A DNA stretch of 12,351 nt from UBA11524 sp034104265 (GCA_034104265.1 JAXEEE010000137.1:1-12351), one strand, 5' to 3'; shown: positions 1 through 7,515, counted from the stretch's first letter. Notes: generated from the sequence alone by a model not told the origin. Translations and numbers: made by a program.

Positions 1-60
1 CTGCCCTTCTAATACAAGCTGAACCACCACAACTGACCTTTTCTCTTTCCTCCCCCCAAC

Positions 61-98
61 GCAGCCGGCCCGGGCAGACGCCGGGGCCGGCTGCTTTT
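61..98 (+). terminator. Rho-independent terminator of an operon off the left edge
   Basis: An 11-bp GC-rich stem (61-71 pairing with 84-94) closes a 12-nt loop and is followed directly by TTTT at 95-98. The opposite strand has no T-tract after the stem, so it works in the plus direction only. It must end a transcript entering from outside the window. Positions 1-60 are too short to show whether an upstream reading frame ends there. Confidence 0.8.
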
Positions 99-303
99 GA
101 CTATTGGCATGGTGGGAAGATCACCCCGGGGATGTCTGGTAGTCATAAGGAAAGAAAAAACAAGGTCTATCTCAAAAAGCTCAAGGCTCTCGTTTGGAAA
201 TCCGGCACTGCCGCCGCATCTCTTCCTGCCTGATTTCTGCTCATATTCCCCTTTATACAGGGGATGTTTGCGCTGGATGCTGTGGTTTCAAGGTAAAGCA
301 AGC
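99..303. other. Gene-free spacer between two convergent terminators
   Basis: This stretch lies between the plus-strand terminator (61-98) and the minus-strand terminator (304-341). The open frames crossing it start at poor codons, lack a ribosome binding site and show no recognisable domain. A short CCCC...GGGG inverted repeat near 248-264 is too weak to interpret. I see no RNA gene. Confidence 0.5.
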
Positions 304-341
304 AAAAAACAGCCTTGCTCCATCTTCTTCGTGAGCAAGGC
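304..341 (-). terminator. Rho-independent terminator of the STAND ATPase gene
   Basis: Read on the minus strand, a 9-bp perfect stem (341-333 pairing with 320-312, GCCTTGCTC/GAGCAAGGC) has a 12-nt loop and is followed by TG and six T's (309-304). It lies about 65 nt downstream of the STAND gene stop codon at 408-410, a normal place for its terminator. Confidence 0.85.
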
Positions 342-360
342 CGTTTGATGCTGTACAATC

Positions 361-374
361 CCCGCTGCAGCGGG
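361..374. repeat. 14-bp perfect palindrome downstream of the STAND gene
   Basis: CCCGCTGCAGCGGG equals its own reverse complement. It lies between the STAND stop codon and that gene's terminator. With no loop and no T-tract it is not a terminator itself. It could be a small protein-binding site or chance in GC-rich DNA. Confidence 0.35.
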
Positions 375-407
375 TAACACTCGCCCCTCCGGCGCTGCGA
401 TTCCCTG

Positions 408-3320
408 TCAGGTCTGCGCCGCCTGCGCTTCCTGCTCCCGCAGCTGTGCAAGCCGCTCCCTCGCCGCCGTGGGCCTGGCATGCTCCGGGCCATAGGCCTG
501 CTCCAGCAGCGGCAGCGCTTCCGTAAGACATTCGCGCTCCTGGGCAGCGTCGCCCAGCATGCCGTGGGCGCGGGCCTTGTTGCGCAGGGCCTCGCCCAGG
601 GCGATGCCGCCCTGCTCCCGCGCGATGACCAGCACCTGGTCGATGACGGGCAGGGCGGCTTCCGGCTGCCCCATGTCCAGCAGCAGCACGGCGTAATTGT
701 TGCGGGCGACGTTGCCGGACACATGCCCGGAGCGTTCGTCGAGGATTTCCTCGTAGGCAGCCTTCGCATCGTCAAAGCGTTTCTGGCGCTGCGCGATAAT
801 TGCAAGCTGGTTGAGGCAGTCAAAGTAGAAGCGATTTTTTCCCGTAAGTTCCTCTACGCCCTGCCGCGCCTGTTCATATGCTTTGCGGGCATTATCCATG
901 TCGCCGAAATACAGCTCCCACGTGCCAAGGGCAAACAAATAAGTGCAATACGTGTCCGGGTACACGGAGAGATTGTCGATTGCCCCCAATCTGTCCAGCA
1001 GGGGCTTTGCTTCCTCACCTCGTCCGAACTTGACGAACAGCGTGGCGCAGCCCGTCAAGCTCACCAGGGTTGCACTGACGCCGCACTCCGGGTGATCCTG
1101 CGTATACCGGAGAGCGGTTCGGGCAAAATGAAGGGCCTCTTCAGCGTGTCCGGCATACTCCGCACATTGTTCCAGCCTGAGATAGGCAAACGCTTTGCCT
1201 GCGGCAGGAGCGTCCTCCTCCGCAAGGATGGTCTGAGCCAGCTGCTCTGACAAAGCGGGATTTTTGTAGACCAACTGGAAGCTGGCGGCATTGCAGAATG
1301 CCAGATACCTGTCCAGCGGGACGGTACGCGCCTGGCGCTGCCTGTCAAAGACAGTCCGTATCGTATCCTCCTCAGTCATTAACCAACTGCACAGCAGCGT
1401 GTACCACACAATGTCCACGGTATCGTCTCTGTCCGGGCAGCGGCGCAGCAGCTGCTTCAGCCACTGACAGTATTGCTCCCGCTGCGACCGGAAAGGCTGT
1501 AGCATGTCCATCGCAACCATCAGATCCATCAGCAGCGCGCCGCTGATGGGGCCGGTCAGGAACTGCAGGCTGTGCAGGATGATGGAAGCGGCCCGCCGGC
1601 ACCCGGCTGAGAGCTCCCTGTCCGCATCGAGCAGCCGCGGGCGCAGACCGGACAGGAAGGGCGCCAGATAGGACTCCGGCAGGGTTTTGCGGCGCAGGCA
1701 CTGGGCGATGAGCGGATGCATGGAACAGCCGCTTTCGTCCTGCTCCAGCCAGCCCTGCCGAACCAGCAGGGACAGGTTCCGGGTAAGCTCGTCGCGGCCG
1801 GGGAACAGCTGCGGGAAATCCGCGATCAGCGTGTCCGCCGGATAGCTGTCCCGGGGCAACAGGGTGAAGAGCTGGACCACGGTTTCGCAGCCCCTCGGAA
1901 TTCGGTTGGCGGGATACAGCCTTGTGAGCACCTGCTCGATCCTGACCTGCTGCCCGTCCTCCACAAAGGTCAGCGCCGCATCGCGCAAAAGGCTCTCGCG
2001 CAGAGCGCTCACCGTCCAGTCCTTGCTTCCTGCCGCACGGGCCAGCAGCCTCAAGGTCAGCGGATGGCAAAAGTCCGGGCGGGACAGCAGCTGCGAAAGC
2101 TCGCCCCGCTCCGCGACGGAGAGGGGACTGCCGTAGTTGTCCCGGAAGATCAGCGCGCAGGCGTCCGGGCTGGGCGCGCCCAGCGGATACGGCTCAAAGC
2201 CCGAGAGCGCCGGCAGCCGGGAGGTTGCCATCACCGTGCAGGGCAGCTCGCCAAGGGAAAGCAGCCCCGCGTCGGCATCCGCGTCGGCGGTCACGTCGTC
2301 GATGAGCAGCAGCAGCGTTCCGTCCTGCGCCTCGCGCCGCAGCCGGTACAGCGCGCTGTGCAGCGCCTCGTCCTGCTTCAGCGTCATCAGGTCCGGGAAC
2401 GCATAGCCCATGCTCTCCGCCAGACTCGTGTGGTAGGGGATGATGGCCAGTTTGTCCACCAGATGCTCCTCGAGGCAGCGGCGAACCAGCTGGCGCAGCA
2501 GCTCTGTTTTGCCGATGCCGCCGATGCCGGAGATCAGGCACTTTTTCCCGGTCGCCGCGAGGTCCTGCAGGTCGAACAGCTCCGCCTCCCGCCCGAAAAA
2601 GCGGTTTCTGGACAGGGAGGTGTCCTGCAAAAGCGTGGAGTAGGCCGTCAGAATCCGGACCTCCTGCTCCCCCTGCTCCTGCTTCTGCCGGCGCATCTCC
2701 CACAGGGCGTTCATGCCCAGCGCTTCGCTCCGGAGCACAGCCATGGCGGAATTGCCCATGGCTGTACCCGCCGCCGCATACAGCGTCATCAGCGTCAGCA
2801 GATACGCCGCGCAGAACGCGCTGAGCTCCGGATCAGCATCAGTATCGTCGCTGAGCGCCTCAAAGACGCCCTTCAGCTGTCCTCTGATCGCTTCATTGAC
2901 GCACTCATCGTCCTCCAGCACGCGCAGGAACGCCTCGGTGCGGTAGCGCAGCGCCGCGTCGGAATACTCCCGTCCCGTGAGAAAGCGTTCAAACAGCTCT
3001 ACCTGATGGAGCAGCGTATCGCAGGAAATGCACGCGCCCAGCTCCCGGGCGTATTCGTGGTATATTTTCAGCTCGTCATTGCGGTTGCACAGATTGGAAA
3101 AGGAACGACTGCGCATGCCATCGTCCCGCCAGATCATCTTGCCATAGGGCAGGGAGCAGAACTCGTGCGCCATGATATCCTTCCAGAAGCGCAGCAGCGT
3201 CTGGCCCTTCCTCTGCTTTTTGCCGATGACCCGATCCGAGTACACCGGGAAATCATCGTTCAGCAGCAGGCGGTATATGCTTTTAAGGGAAAGCGTGATT
3301 CTCTCCACCTGAGCCAACAC
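408..3320 (-). CDS. STAND/NB-ARC-type ATPase with C-terminal TPR-like repeats
   Basis: Predicted cytosolic signalling ATPase of the STAND class (970 residues), in which nucleotide exchange usually switches oligomerisation after a ligand is sensed. The order is an unassigned, mostly helical N-terminal region (about 1-235, with a hydrophobic stretch near 170-197); an FFGRE entry motif (241-245); Walker A GIGGIGKT (265-272); Walker B LLLLIDD (336-342); a VMATSR arginine motif (363-368); a GLPL-like HPLTLRLL (419-426); a winged-helix-like part; and an MHPLI motif at 534-538, matching the NB-ARC MHD position. From about 690 to the end there are roughly six TPR-like helical pairs. The start is uncertain: GTG at 3320 is preceded by an in-frame TGA two codons upstream, and AAAGG sits almost against it, so TTG at 3317 or GTG at 3308 may be used. 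It is transcribed alone, divergently from the kinase operon. The N-terminal effector or sensor type is unknown to me. Confidence 0.9.
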   Translation of the reverse strand: MLAQVERITLSLKSIYRLLLNDDFPVYSDRVIGKKQRKGQTLLRFWKDIMAHEFCSLPYGKMIWRDDGMRSRSFSNLCNRNDELKIYHEYARELGACISCDTLLHQVELFERFLTGREYSDAALRYRTEAFLRVLEDDECVNEAIRGQLKGVFEALSDDTDADPELSAFCAAYLLTLMTLYAAAGTAMGNSAMAVLRSEALGMNALWEMRRQKQEQGEQEVRILTAYSTLLQDTSLSRNRFFGREAELFDLQDLAATGKKCLISGIGGIGKTELLRQLVRRCLEEHLVDKLAIIPYHTSLAESMGYAFPDLMTLKQDEALHSALYRLRREAQDGTLLLLIDDVTADADADAGLLSLGELPCTVMATSRLPALSGFEPYPLGAPSPDACALIFRDNYGSPLSVAERGELSQLLSRPDFCHPLTLRLLARAAGSKDWTVSALRESLLRDAALTFVEDGQQVRIEQVLTRLYPANRIPRGCETVVQLFTLLPRDSYPADTLIADFPQLFPGRDELTRNLSLLVRQGWLEQDESGCSMHPLIAQCLRRKTLPESYLAPFLSGLRPRLLDADRELSAGCRRAASIILHSLQFLTGPISGALLMDLMVAMDMLQPFRSQREQYCQWLKQLLRRCPDRDDTVDIVWYTLLCSWLMTEEDTIRTVFDRQRQARTVPLDRYLAFCNAASFQLVYKNPALSEQLAQTILAEEDAPAAGKAFAYLRLEQCAEYAGHAEEALHFARTALRYTQDHPECGVSATLVSLTGCATLFVKFGRGEEAKPLLDRLGAIDNLSVYPDTYCTYLFALGTWELYFGDMDNARKAYEQARQGVEELTGKNRFYFDCLNQLAIIAQRQKRFDDAKAAYEEILDERSGHVSGNVARNNYAVLLLDMGQPEAALPVIDQVLVIAREQGGIALGEALRNKARAHGMLGDAAQERECLTEALPLLEQAYGPEHARPTAARERLAQLREQEAQAAQT

Positions 3321-3344
3321 CTTTCACAATTCGTTGACTGCATA

Positions 3345-3374
3345 AGCATATCCTATTCACCCGCCATTTTTCAA
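3345..3374 (-). promoter_or_regulatory. Predicted sigma-A promoter for the STAND gene
   Basis: On the minus strand, TTGAAA (3374-3369, five of six consensus bases) is followed after 18 nt by TATGCT (3350-3345, four of six). It lies about 25 nt upstream of the proposed GTG start, giving a short leader. Called by eye, so moderate confidence. Confidence 0.45.
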
Positions 3375-3395
3375 GCGTGAGCCGTCCATTTTCTG

Positions 3396-3476
3396 TTTTT
3401 GTGCACGAATTTGTCTTTTTTGTGCAGAGGATGCGGTATGAGAATGAACGCGCGGGAAATTCGCACTTTTTGTGCA
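3396..3476 (+). promoter_or_regulatory. Three direct copies of TTTTTGTGCA, candidate operator
   Basis: The 10-mer TTTTTGTGCA occurs exactly at 3396-3405, 3417-3426 and 3467-3476. The first two are 21 bp apart, two helical turns, so they lie on the same DNA face. The first and third copies stay similar downstream, both continuing with an AATT core and GTC (17 of 20 positions match over 3396-3415 and 3467-3486). They lie between the two divergent promoters, where a shared regulator could control both transcripts. No regulator gene of a known DNA-binding family is visible in the window. Confidence 0.4.
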
Positions 3477-3496
3477 GCAATTCGTCGGAAATTTCC

Positions 3497-3526
3497 TTGC
3501 TCTCCTATTTCCGCATTCGCTACAAT
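3497..3526 (+). promoter_or_regulatory. Predicted sigma-A promoter for the kinase operon
   Basis: TTGCTC (3497-3502) and TACAAT (3521-3526, five of six consensus bases) are separated by 18 nt. Transcription would start near 3533, about 27 nt before the kinase ATG. No terminator is visible between here and the right edge, so this is the candidate promoter for the whole plus-strand gene run. Confidence 0.55.
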
Positions 3527-3559
3527 AGAGCATAAATCATTTTCACAAGAGGTGGCGGT

Positions 3560-4945
3560 ATGGCTGTACAGGAAGGCAGCCCGGTTCGCGGTCTGAACGG
3601 GCGGCTCTACACGCTGGAAAAGGAAATCGGCGCGGGCGGCGAGGGGCGTGTTTACCGGATCGCTGGGCAGGATCTGGTGGGGAAAATCTACAAGAAGGTG
3701 GATCCCGAGGTCGAGCACAAAATCCGCTACATGGTGCAGCATCCCATCGAGAATCTTCGGGACAGCCAGGGCAGGGTGATTCTCGCGCTGGCCTGGCCGC
3801 AGGATATTCTCTGCGATGATCACGGTGCCTTTATCGGCTACACCATGCCCTTTATCAAGAACGGCGTGGAAATCTGCACGATTGCCCGCGGGTGCGATAT
3901 GCCCAAGGCTCAGTCCATGTTCCCCGATTACAGCTGGATGTTCAATCTGCAGGTGGCCCTGAATCTGGCAAGAGCCGTGGCCTATCTCCATTCCCGCAAC
4001 TGCATTGTGGGCGACCTGAACTGCAAGAACATCATGGTCTCGCCCGGGGGCCTCATCACCATGCTGGACAACGACAGCTTTGATCTGCTGGATAGCACTT
4101 CAGGCATGCATTTCCGCTGCTGCGCCGGCACGCAGGATTATCTCGCGCCGGAGCTGCAGGGGCGCAACCTGCGCTCGCCCAGCGCCGTGTTCTCCGTACA
4201 CAGCGACAATTTCGCCCTGGCCATCCACATTTTCCAGCTGCTGATGAACAACTTCCACCCCTTTACCGGCAAGAATCTCGTCGTCATCCGGGATTCCACC
4301 TCCACCAACCAGCGGCTGGATCACCTGGTGAACGGCAAATGCCCCTTCATTCACAACTATGCCGATCTGACGGTGCCCATCGGCGCGCCCTATCTGAACG
4401 AGATGGTGTCGCCGCAGCTGGTCAAGGATTTTTACCGCACCTTCAATTACGACGCCGCGAGCATTCAGGCGCATGCAAGGGAGCGCACCACCGCCTCCCA
4501 ATGGGTGACCGACCTGCAGCAGTTCATGAACGAGTTCTATACCCCGGGGAAGGCGTACCGCTGCCGCAACAGCGCAAGGCATTTCTACCTGCGTCATATG
4601 GGCAAGTGCGGGCTTTGCGCAGCGGATGCGCGGCTCGCCTCGTTCCGCAAGGCACAGGCTGCCAAAGCAGCCGCGGCAAAGCCCGCCGCAGCCTCCGCCG
4701 GGACACCGTCCGGGCATGCCAACGCAACGCCGCCCACGCCGCCGCGTCCGACGGCTGCGCCGCAGTCTCCGCCCAAGGCGCCCACGCAGACGCCGCTTAC
4801 GACCGGGAATAAAGCGAATCAGTACAAAACACTCGATGATGAGTACAAAAAGATCGATGATGAGTACAAAAAGACGGTTGTACTGTCCATGCTGTTCTGC
4901 ATCGGCGTCATCATCGCGGCGATATGGGCGACGCTCTCCCGCTGA
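3560..4945 (+). CDS. YegI-like protein kinase with C-terminal membrane anchor
   Basis: Ser/Thr-type protein kinase (461 residues). Visible motifs are a glycine loop GAGGEGRVY (24-32), a beta-3 lysine in LVGKIY (K42), the catalytic loop IVGDLNCKN (D152, N157), a metal-binding segment MLDNDSF (D170/D172) in place of DFG, and APE at 196-198. VGD instead of HRD and DxDSF instead of DFG are typical of the YegI-like family, so catalysis is expected. After the kinase domain come C335, H341, H346 and a CGLC pair (C350, C353), a possible small zinc-binding knuckle. A Pro/Ala-rich linker (about 365-415), a DDEYKK heptad duplication (426-438) and one transmembrane segment (about 439-460) follow. It is thus tail-anchored with the kinase in the cytosol. 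AGAGGTGG at 3548-3555 supports the ATG at 3560. It is the first gene of the run; together with the PP2C and vWA genes it makes a kinase/phosphatase/vWA triad as in E. coli yegI-yegK-yegL. Confidence 0.95.
   Translation: MAVQEGSPVRGLNGRLYTLEKEIGAGGEGRVYRIAGQDLVGKIYKKVDPEVEHKIRYMVQHPIENLRDSQGRVILALAWPQDILCDDHGAFIGYTMPFIKNGVEICTIARGCDMPKAQSMFPDYSWMFNLQVALNLARAVAYLHSRNCIVGDLNCKNIMVSPGGLITMLDNDSFDLLDSTSGMHFRCCAGTQDYLAPELQGRNLRSPSAVFSVHSDNFALAIHIFQLLMNNFHPFTGKNLVVIRDSTSTNQRLDHLVNGKCPFIHNYADLTVPIGAPYLNEMVSPQLVKDFYRTFNYDAASIQAHARERTTASQWVTDLQQFMNEFYTPGKAYRCRNSARHFYLRHMGKCGLCAADARLASFRKAQAAKAAAAKPAAASAGTPSGHANATPPTPPRPTAAPQSPPKAPTQTPLTTGNKANQYKTLDDEYKKIDDEYKKTVVLSMLFCIGVIIAAIWATLSR
4833..4874 (+). repeat. 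Two perfect 21-bp tandem copies in the kinase gene
   Basis: Copies at 4833-4853 and 4854-4874 are identical and encode seven residues each (DDEYKKI, then DDEYKKT across the border). A partly similar stretch (NQYKTL) precedes them. They lie directly before the membrane anchor and look like a short heptad, or coiled-coil, juxtamembrane spacer. Confidence 0.85.
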
Positions 4946-5002
4946 CCCGATTTGCGCCGGGGTGCGGTGCTCTGCGGGCTATGCCAAGCAAAGGAGAAAT
5001 GT

Positions 5003-5824
5003 ATGAAAACCTGTATCTATTGCGGAAGAACCTACCCGAAGGACGTCCGGGTATGCCCCGCGTGCGGGCTGAATCTGGAGCAGGCTCCGGAGAACATCAT
5101 GGGGCCGATCGAGATTGACGTGGAGCCGGAGGAATGGATTCCGCCGCATCAGCATACGCCGGAGACGAGGACACCTCCTCCCCCGCAGGCCCCTCAGCCC
5201 CCCGAAGAGCAGCAGGCTCCCGGGCCGCAGCGCGCTATGCCGGAGCAGGCAGCGGCGCAGACGCTGTCGCCGGAGCTGATGCGGATATTCCGGGGGAATC
5301 AGTATATGTATGGTTTCAGGATGCTGCTGCTGATCGTCATAGCCCTCTGCCTTCTGCTGAACAACTGGCTGTACAACTGGAATGACGCTTCGAATATTAT
5401 CGGTGCGTCGCTGACGACAGTTGTTCCGGGTCTGTTCTTCGGGTTCTGGGGACTCGTGCGCAGCCTTGCGCGGCTGCGAAAAACATCCGAGGAGCTGGCG
5501 GCGCAGGTCAGCGCTTCCCCCCATGGCGCGACCAGCCTGTTTTCCGCCCATGAGCGTATCGTCCTCAAAGCGCCGGTTGTCGGCGTGCTGCTCGGCGCCG
5601 GAGCGCTGTATGCCGCGTATTTCATCCTGTCAAATACCCCCCTGATGCATATAGTCTACAATCTGAGTATGCTGAGCCGAATCAGCAGCAGTGACTGGTG
5701 GTATGCCCTGAACAAGGCGAACGGGGGCATTGCGTGCTGCACGATGCTGCTTTTCTGCCTCAGCTATCCGATCCGCACCCTCCGTCTGTTTCTGCTCAGA
5801 GGCAAGGTCATCAAAACCCCGTAA
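5003..5824 (+). CDS. Zinc-ribbon membrane protein, first copy
   Basis: A 273-residue protein of unknown function. The N-terminus carries two CxxC knuckles (C4/C7 and C18/C21) forming a short zinc ribbon. A Pro/Gln-rich linker (about 48-88) and four likely transmembrane segments (about 105-124, 132-153, 188-210 and 241-262) follow. The ribbon and linker are probably cytosolic. The frame is open 17 codons further upstream, but AGGAG at 4992-4996, 6 nt before the ATG at 5003, and the ribbon beginning right after that Met decide the start. It lies 57 nt after the kinase gene, and its TAA stop overlaps the ribosome binding site of the PP2C gene, so the two are probably translated together. Its ribbon has the same cysteine spacing as the one encoded at 7516. 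It may be a scaffold or sensor partner of the kinase or phosphatase; that is inference. Confidence 0.85.
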   Translation: MKTCIYCGRTYPKDVRVCPACGLNLEQAPENIMGPIEIDVEPEEWIPPHQHTPETRTPPPPQAPQPPEEQQAPGPQRAMPEQAAAQTLSPELMRIFRGNQYMYGFRMLLLIVIALCLLLNNWLYNWNDASNIIGASLTTVVPGLFFGFWGLVRSLARLRKTSEELAAQVSASPHGATSLFSAHERIVLKAPVVGVLLGAGALYAAYFILSNTPLMHIVYNLSMLSRISSSDWWYALNKANGGIACCTMLLFCLSYPIRTLRLFLLRGKVIKTP

Positions 5825-5836
5825 AGGAGTGTCGCT

Positions 5837-7000
5837 ATGGATTTATCGCAGGAATTCCCACAGAATGAAGCCAGAATAGCCGTGCAGAATCCCACCGTCT
5901 CGGCCTTCGGCGTCACGCTTCAGGGCGCGTCGCACAAGCGAAGCACGCCGCCCGCACCCTGTCAGGATGCGCACGCCATGCGCTGGATGGAGGACGAGGG
6001 CATTTTCCTTGCCGCCATTGCCGACGGCGTGGGCAGCTGCAAGCTCTCCCACTGGGGCGCATATACGGCGGTGAACGCTGCGCTGGAGAGCGTCCAGGAG
6101 GCCATCGGCGATCTGGCGGGCGGAAAGCGCCTTCGGCTGGATGCCGAAAGCGGAGAATTCCGCAAACAGATGAAGGAAATCATGGTTTCCGCCTTCCGCG
6201 CCGCGCAGGATGCGGTGGAGCGACTGGCGGACGAAGCGGAGCCGCCGCAGCTGGTGTTCGCCCTCCAGTCCACACTGACGCTGGCGATTTACGACGGGCA
6301 ATGCCTTTACCATGGGCACGCGGGGGACGACGGCATTGTGGCGCAACTGCCCGACGGCACCGTGGAAATGGCGACTCGCCGGATGAAGGGCGAGGAGGCG
6401 AGCAGCGTCTTCCCGCTGCAAAGCGGTGAAAAGACATGGAGCTTCGGCCTGGTGCCGAAGGTCGCCGGTTTCGTCATGGCGACCGACGGCGTGCTCGACG
6501 CCTTTGTGCAGAGCCACCCCGATTACTATGGCATCAACTACTGCAATGGCATCTGCTACGCCTTCATGGAGGACGCCATGAAGCAGCTGGCAGACAAGAG
6601 CGCCGGCGCTGCCGAGGCGGTCATGCAGCAGTACCTGCGCCTCATGCAGTCGGAGGAATACACGCAGCGGGTCACCGACGACCTGACGCTGGTGGCGGCA
6701 GTATCCCCGGCGCTGATGGCGAAATCCAAGCAGCCGGATTTCAGCCTGGAGATCTGGAACACCATCGCGCAGGAGAGCATAAACGCCAAACGGCGTGCGC
6801 TCAATCACCGGGCGGCGCAGAAAGCCAGTCAGCCGGTGCAGAAGCCGGCGCTTCCGGCAGAGACGCTGGCGGCGCTTCCTCAGGAAGAACCCGCCGCCCC
6901 CAGGGAGGACGCCCCTTTTTTTCCGGAGGCCCCAAGGATGATGGGGCGAAAAAAAAGATCATCCGACAAGGAATCACCGTGGTGGTTCTGGCGCTGGTGA
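5837..7000 (+). CDS. PP2C-family Ser/Thr protein phosphatase, probably YegK-like
   Basis: Metal-dependent protein phosphatase expected to reverse phosphorylation by the neighbouring kinase. The zero-frame product is 387 residues. PP2C motifs are seen in order: PCQDAH (D44), IADGVGS (D63, G64), STLTLAI (145-151), HAGDD (161-165), MATDGVLD (D217, G218) and VTDDLTLVA (D281, D282). All metal-binding aspartates expected of an active enzyme are present. The domain ends near 295; a Pro/Ala-rich linker runs to about 368. The start is set by AAAGGAG (5823-5829), which overlaps the previous stop codon. The zero-frame end is strange: after an A8 run (6949-6956) it reads a Trp-rich tail ending WWFWRW, whereas the -1 frame reads a normal transmembrane helix and coiled coil. 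The functional protein is therefore probably PP2C-linker-membrane helix-coiled coil of about 546 residues, made by a frameshift or broken by one. Confidence 0.95.
   Translation: MDLSQEFPQNEARIAVQNPTVSAFGVTLQGASHKRSTPPAPCQDAHAMRWMEDEGIFLAAIADGVGSCKLSHWGAYTAVNAALESVQEAIGDLAGGKRLRLDAESGEFRKQMKEIMVSAFRAAQDAVERLADEAEPPQLVFALQSTLTLAIYDGQCLYHGHAGDDGIVAQLPDGTVEMATRRMKGEEASSVFPLQSGEKTWSFGLVPKVAGFVMATDGVLDAFVQSHPDYYGINYCNGICYAFMEDAMKQLADKSAGAAEAVMQQYLRLMQSEEYTQRVTDDLTLVAAVSPALMAKSKQPDFSLEIWNTIAQESINAKRRALNHRAAQKASQPVQKPALPAETLAALPQEEPAAPREDAPFFPEAPRMMGRKKRSSDKESPWWFWRW
6934..6957 (+). promoter_or_regulatory. Candidate -1 frameshift or transcript-slippage site
   Basis: In the phosphatase frame the codons read CGA AAA AAA AGA, giving an in-phase A_AAA_AAA heptamer (6949-6955) inside an A8 run followed by G. 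AAGGA at 6934-6938 lies exactly 10 nt upstream, like the stimulatory Shine-Dalgarno element of the E. coli dnaX frameshift signal. A 6-bp stem (6973-6978 with 6996-7001) follows but is distant and weak. A -1 shift yields GRKKKIIRQ and then a hydrophobic helix. GGAGG at 6925-6929 sits 8 nt before ATG ATG (6938-6943), so internal initiation just before the slippery run is an alternative. Confidence 0.5.
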
Positions 7001-7482
7001 TGGCGGCGCTTCTTGGCATGCTGCTGGTCAACCGCTTCCAGCTTCGACGGCAGAAGGCGTCGTACAATGACCTCTCGCAGCAATACAGCGCGCTCTCCGG
7101 TGCATACGAAGAGCAGAAGGCATCGTACAACGAGCTGACCCAGCAATACAGCGCGCTTTCCGATGCGCATGACGAGCAGAAGGCGTCGTACAACGAGCTG
7201 ACCCAGCAATACAGCGCGCTTTCCGATGCATACGAAGAGCAGAAGGCGTCGTACAGCGAGCTGTCCCAGCAATACGGCGCGCTTTCCGAAGCGCATGACG
7301 CGCTGAAGGAGCGCTGCGACGCGCTGGAACAGGAAGCCCGGGATGCTCAGGACAGAGCGGAAAGCGCGGAGCGCGAGCTGGAAGCCATCCGGCAATCCGT
7401 CATCATCGTGGAGACAACACCGGAGCCGACGGAGCAGCCCGGCACGAGCGTCGTGGTTCAGGAAGGCCCCAATAACGAATAA
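6979..7482 (+). CDS. Transmembrane coiled-coil segment, -1 frame extension of the PP2C or separate small gene
   Basis: The -1 frame relative to the phosphatase gene encodes a basic stretch, a roughly 20-residue hydrophobic helix beginning ITVVVLALV, four 21-residue coiled-coil repeats, a further acidic coil and a Pro/Glu-rich tail ending in EGPNNE. Read as a continuation after the A8 run, it begins at 6955 and adds 175 residues. As a separate gene it could start at GTG 6979, with AAGGA 6 nt upstream (167 residues), or at ATG 7000, which overlaps the phosphatase stop as TGATG. The ATG 7000 start would cut the membrane helix in half, so continuation or an earlier start is more sensible. The coiled coil probably mediates assembly or spans the envelope. 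Topology is unclear, because basic residues flank both sides of the helix. Confidence 0.7.
   Translation: MVVLALVMAALLGMLLVNRFQLRRQKASYNDLSQQYSALSGAYEEQKASYNELTQQYSALSDAHDEQKASYNELTQQYSALSDAYEEQKASYSELSQQYGALSEAHDALKERCDALEQEARDAQDRAESAERELEAIRQSVIIVETTPEPTEQPGTSVVVQEGPNNE
7051..7302 (+). repeat. Four tandem 63-bp coiled-coil repeats
   Basis: Copies begin at 7051, 7114, 7177 and 7240, each 63 bp and encoding 21 residues (three heptads) of the form QKASYNELTQQYSALSDAYEE. The second and third copies are nearly identical in DNA; the first and last diverge more (YND, YSE, YGA variants). The perfect multiple of three heptads keeps the coil in register when the copy number changes. Confidence 0.95.
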
Positions 7483-7515
7483 TCCGGCAGAAGCGACGAA
7501 GAAGGAGGAATACTC

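Noticed and set aside
97..348. Small plus-strand open frame before the STAND terminator
   Set aside because: It starts at TTG within the terminator tail, has no ribosome binding site and runs through the opposite-strand terminator hairpin.
480..1250. Plus-strand open frame (256 codons) opposite the TPR part of the STAND gene
   Set aside because: No ribosome binding site or domain, and the minus strand encodes clear TPR-like helical repeats there.
1716..3380. Long plus-strand open frame (554 codons) opposite the STAND gene
   Set aside because: It is Gln/Arg/Ala-rich with no domain or ribosome binding site, while the opposite strand carries a complete ATPase motif set in the right order. Long antisense frames are common in GC-rich genes.
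3560..4945. Kinase considered a pseudokinase because HRD and DFG are altered (VGD, DND)
   Set aside because: The beta-3 lysine, catalytic aspartate D152, N157 and the metal-binding aspartates are kept, and the altered motifs are normal for YegI-like kinases.
4952..5002. Upstream extension of the first zinc-ribbon protein by 17 codons
   Set aside because: The AGGAG element and the CxxC ribbon beginning immediately after the ATG at 5003 favour the shorter form; the longer start has no ribosome binding site.
5843..6808. Minus-strand open frame (321 codons) opposite the PP2C gene
   Set aside because: It mirrors the PP2C coding sequence, has no recognisable domain and breaks the plus-strand gene order.
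7051..7302. Regular 63-bp repeats considered as a CRISPR-like array
   Set aside because: Units are contiguous with no spacers and encode an uninterrupted heptad coiled coil.
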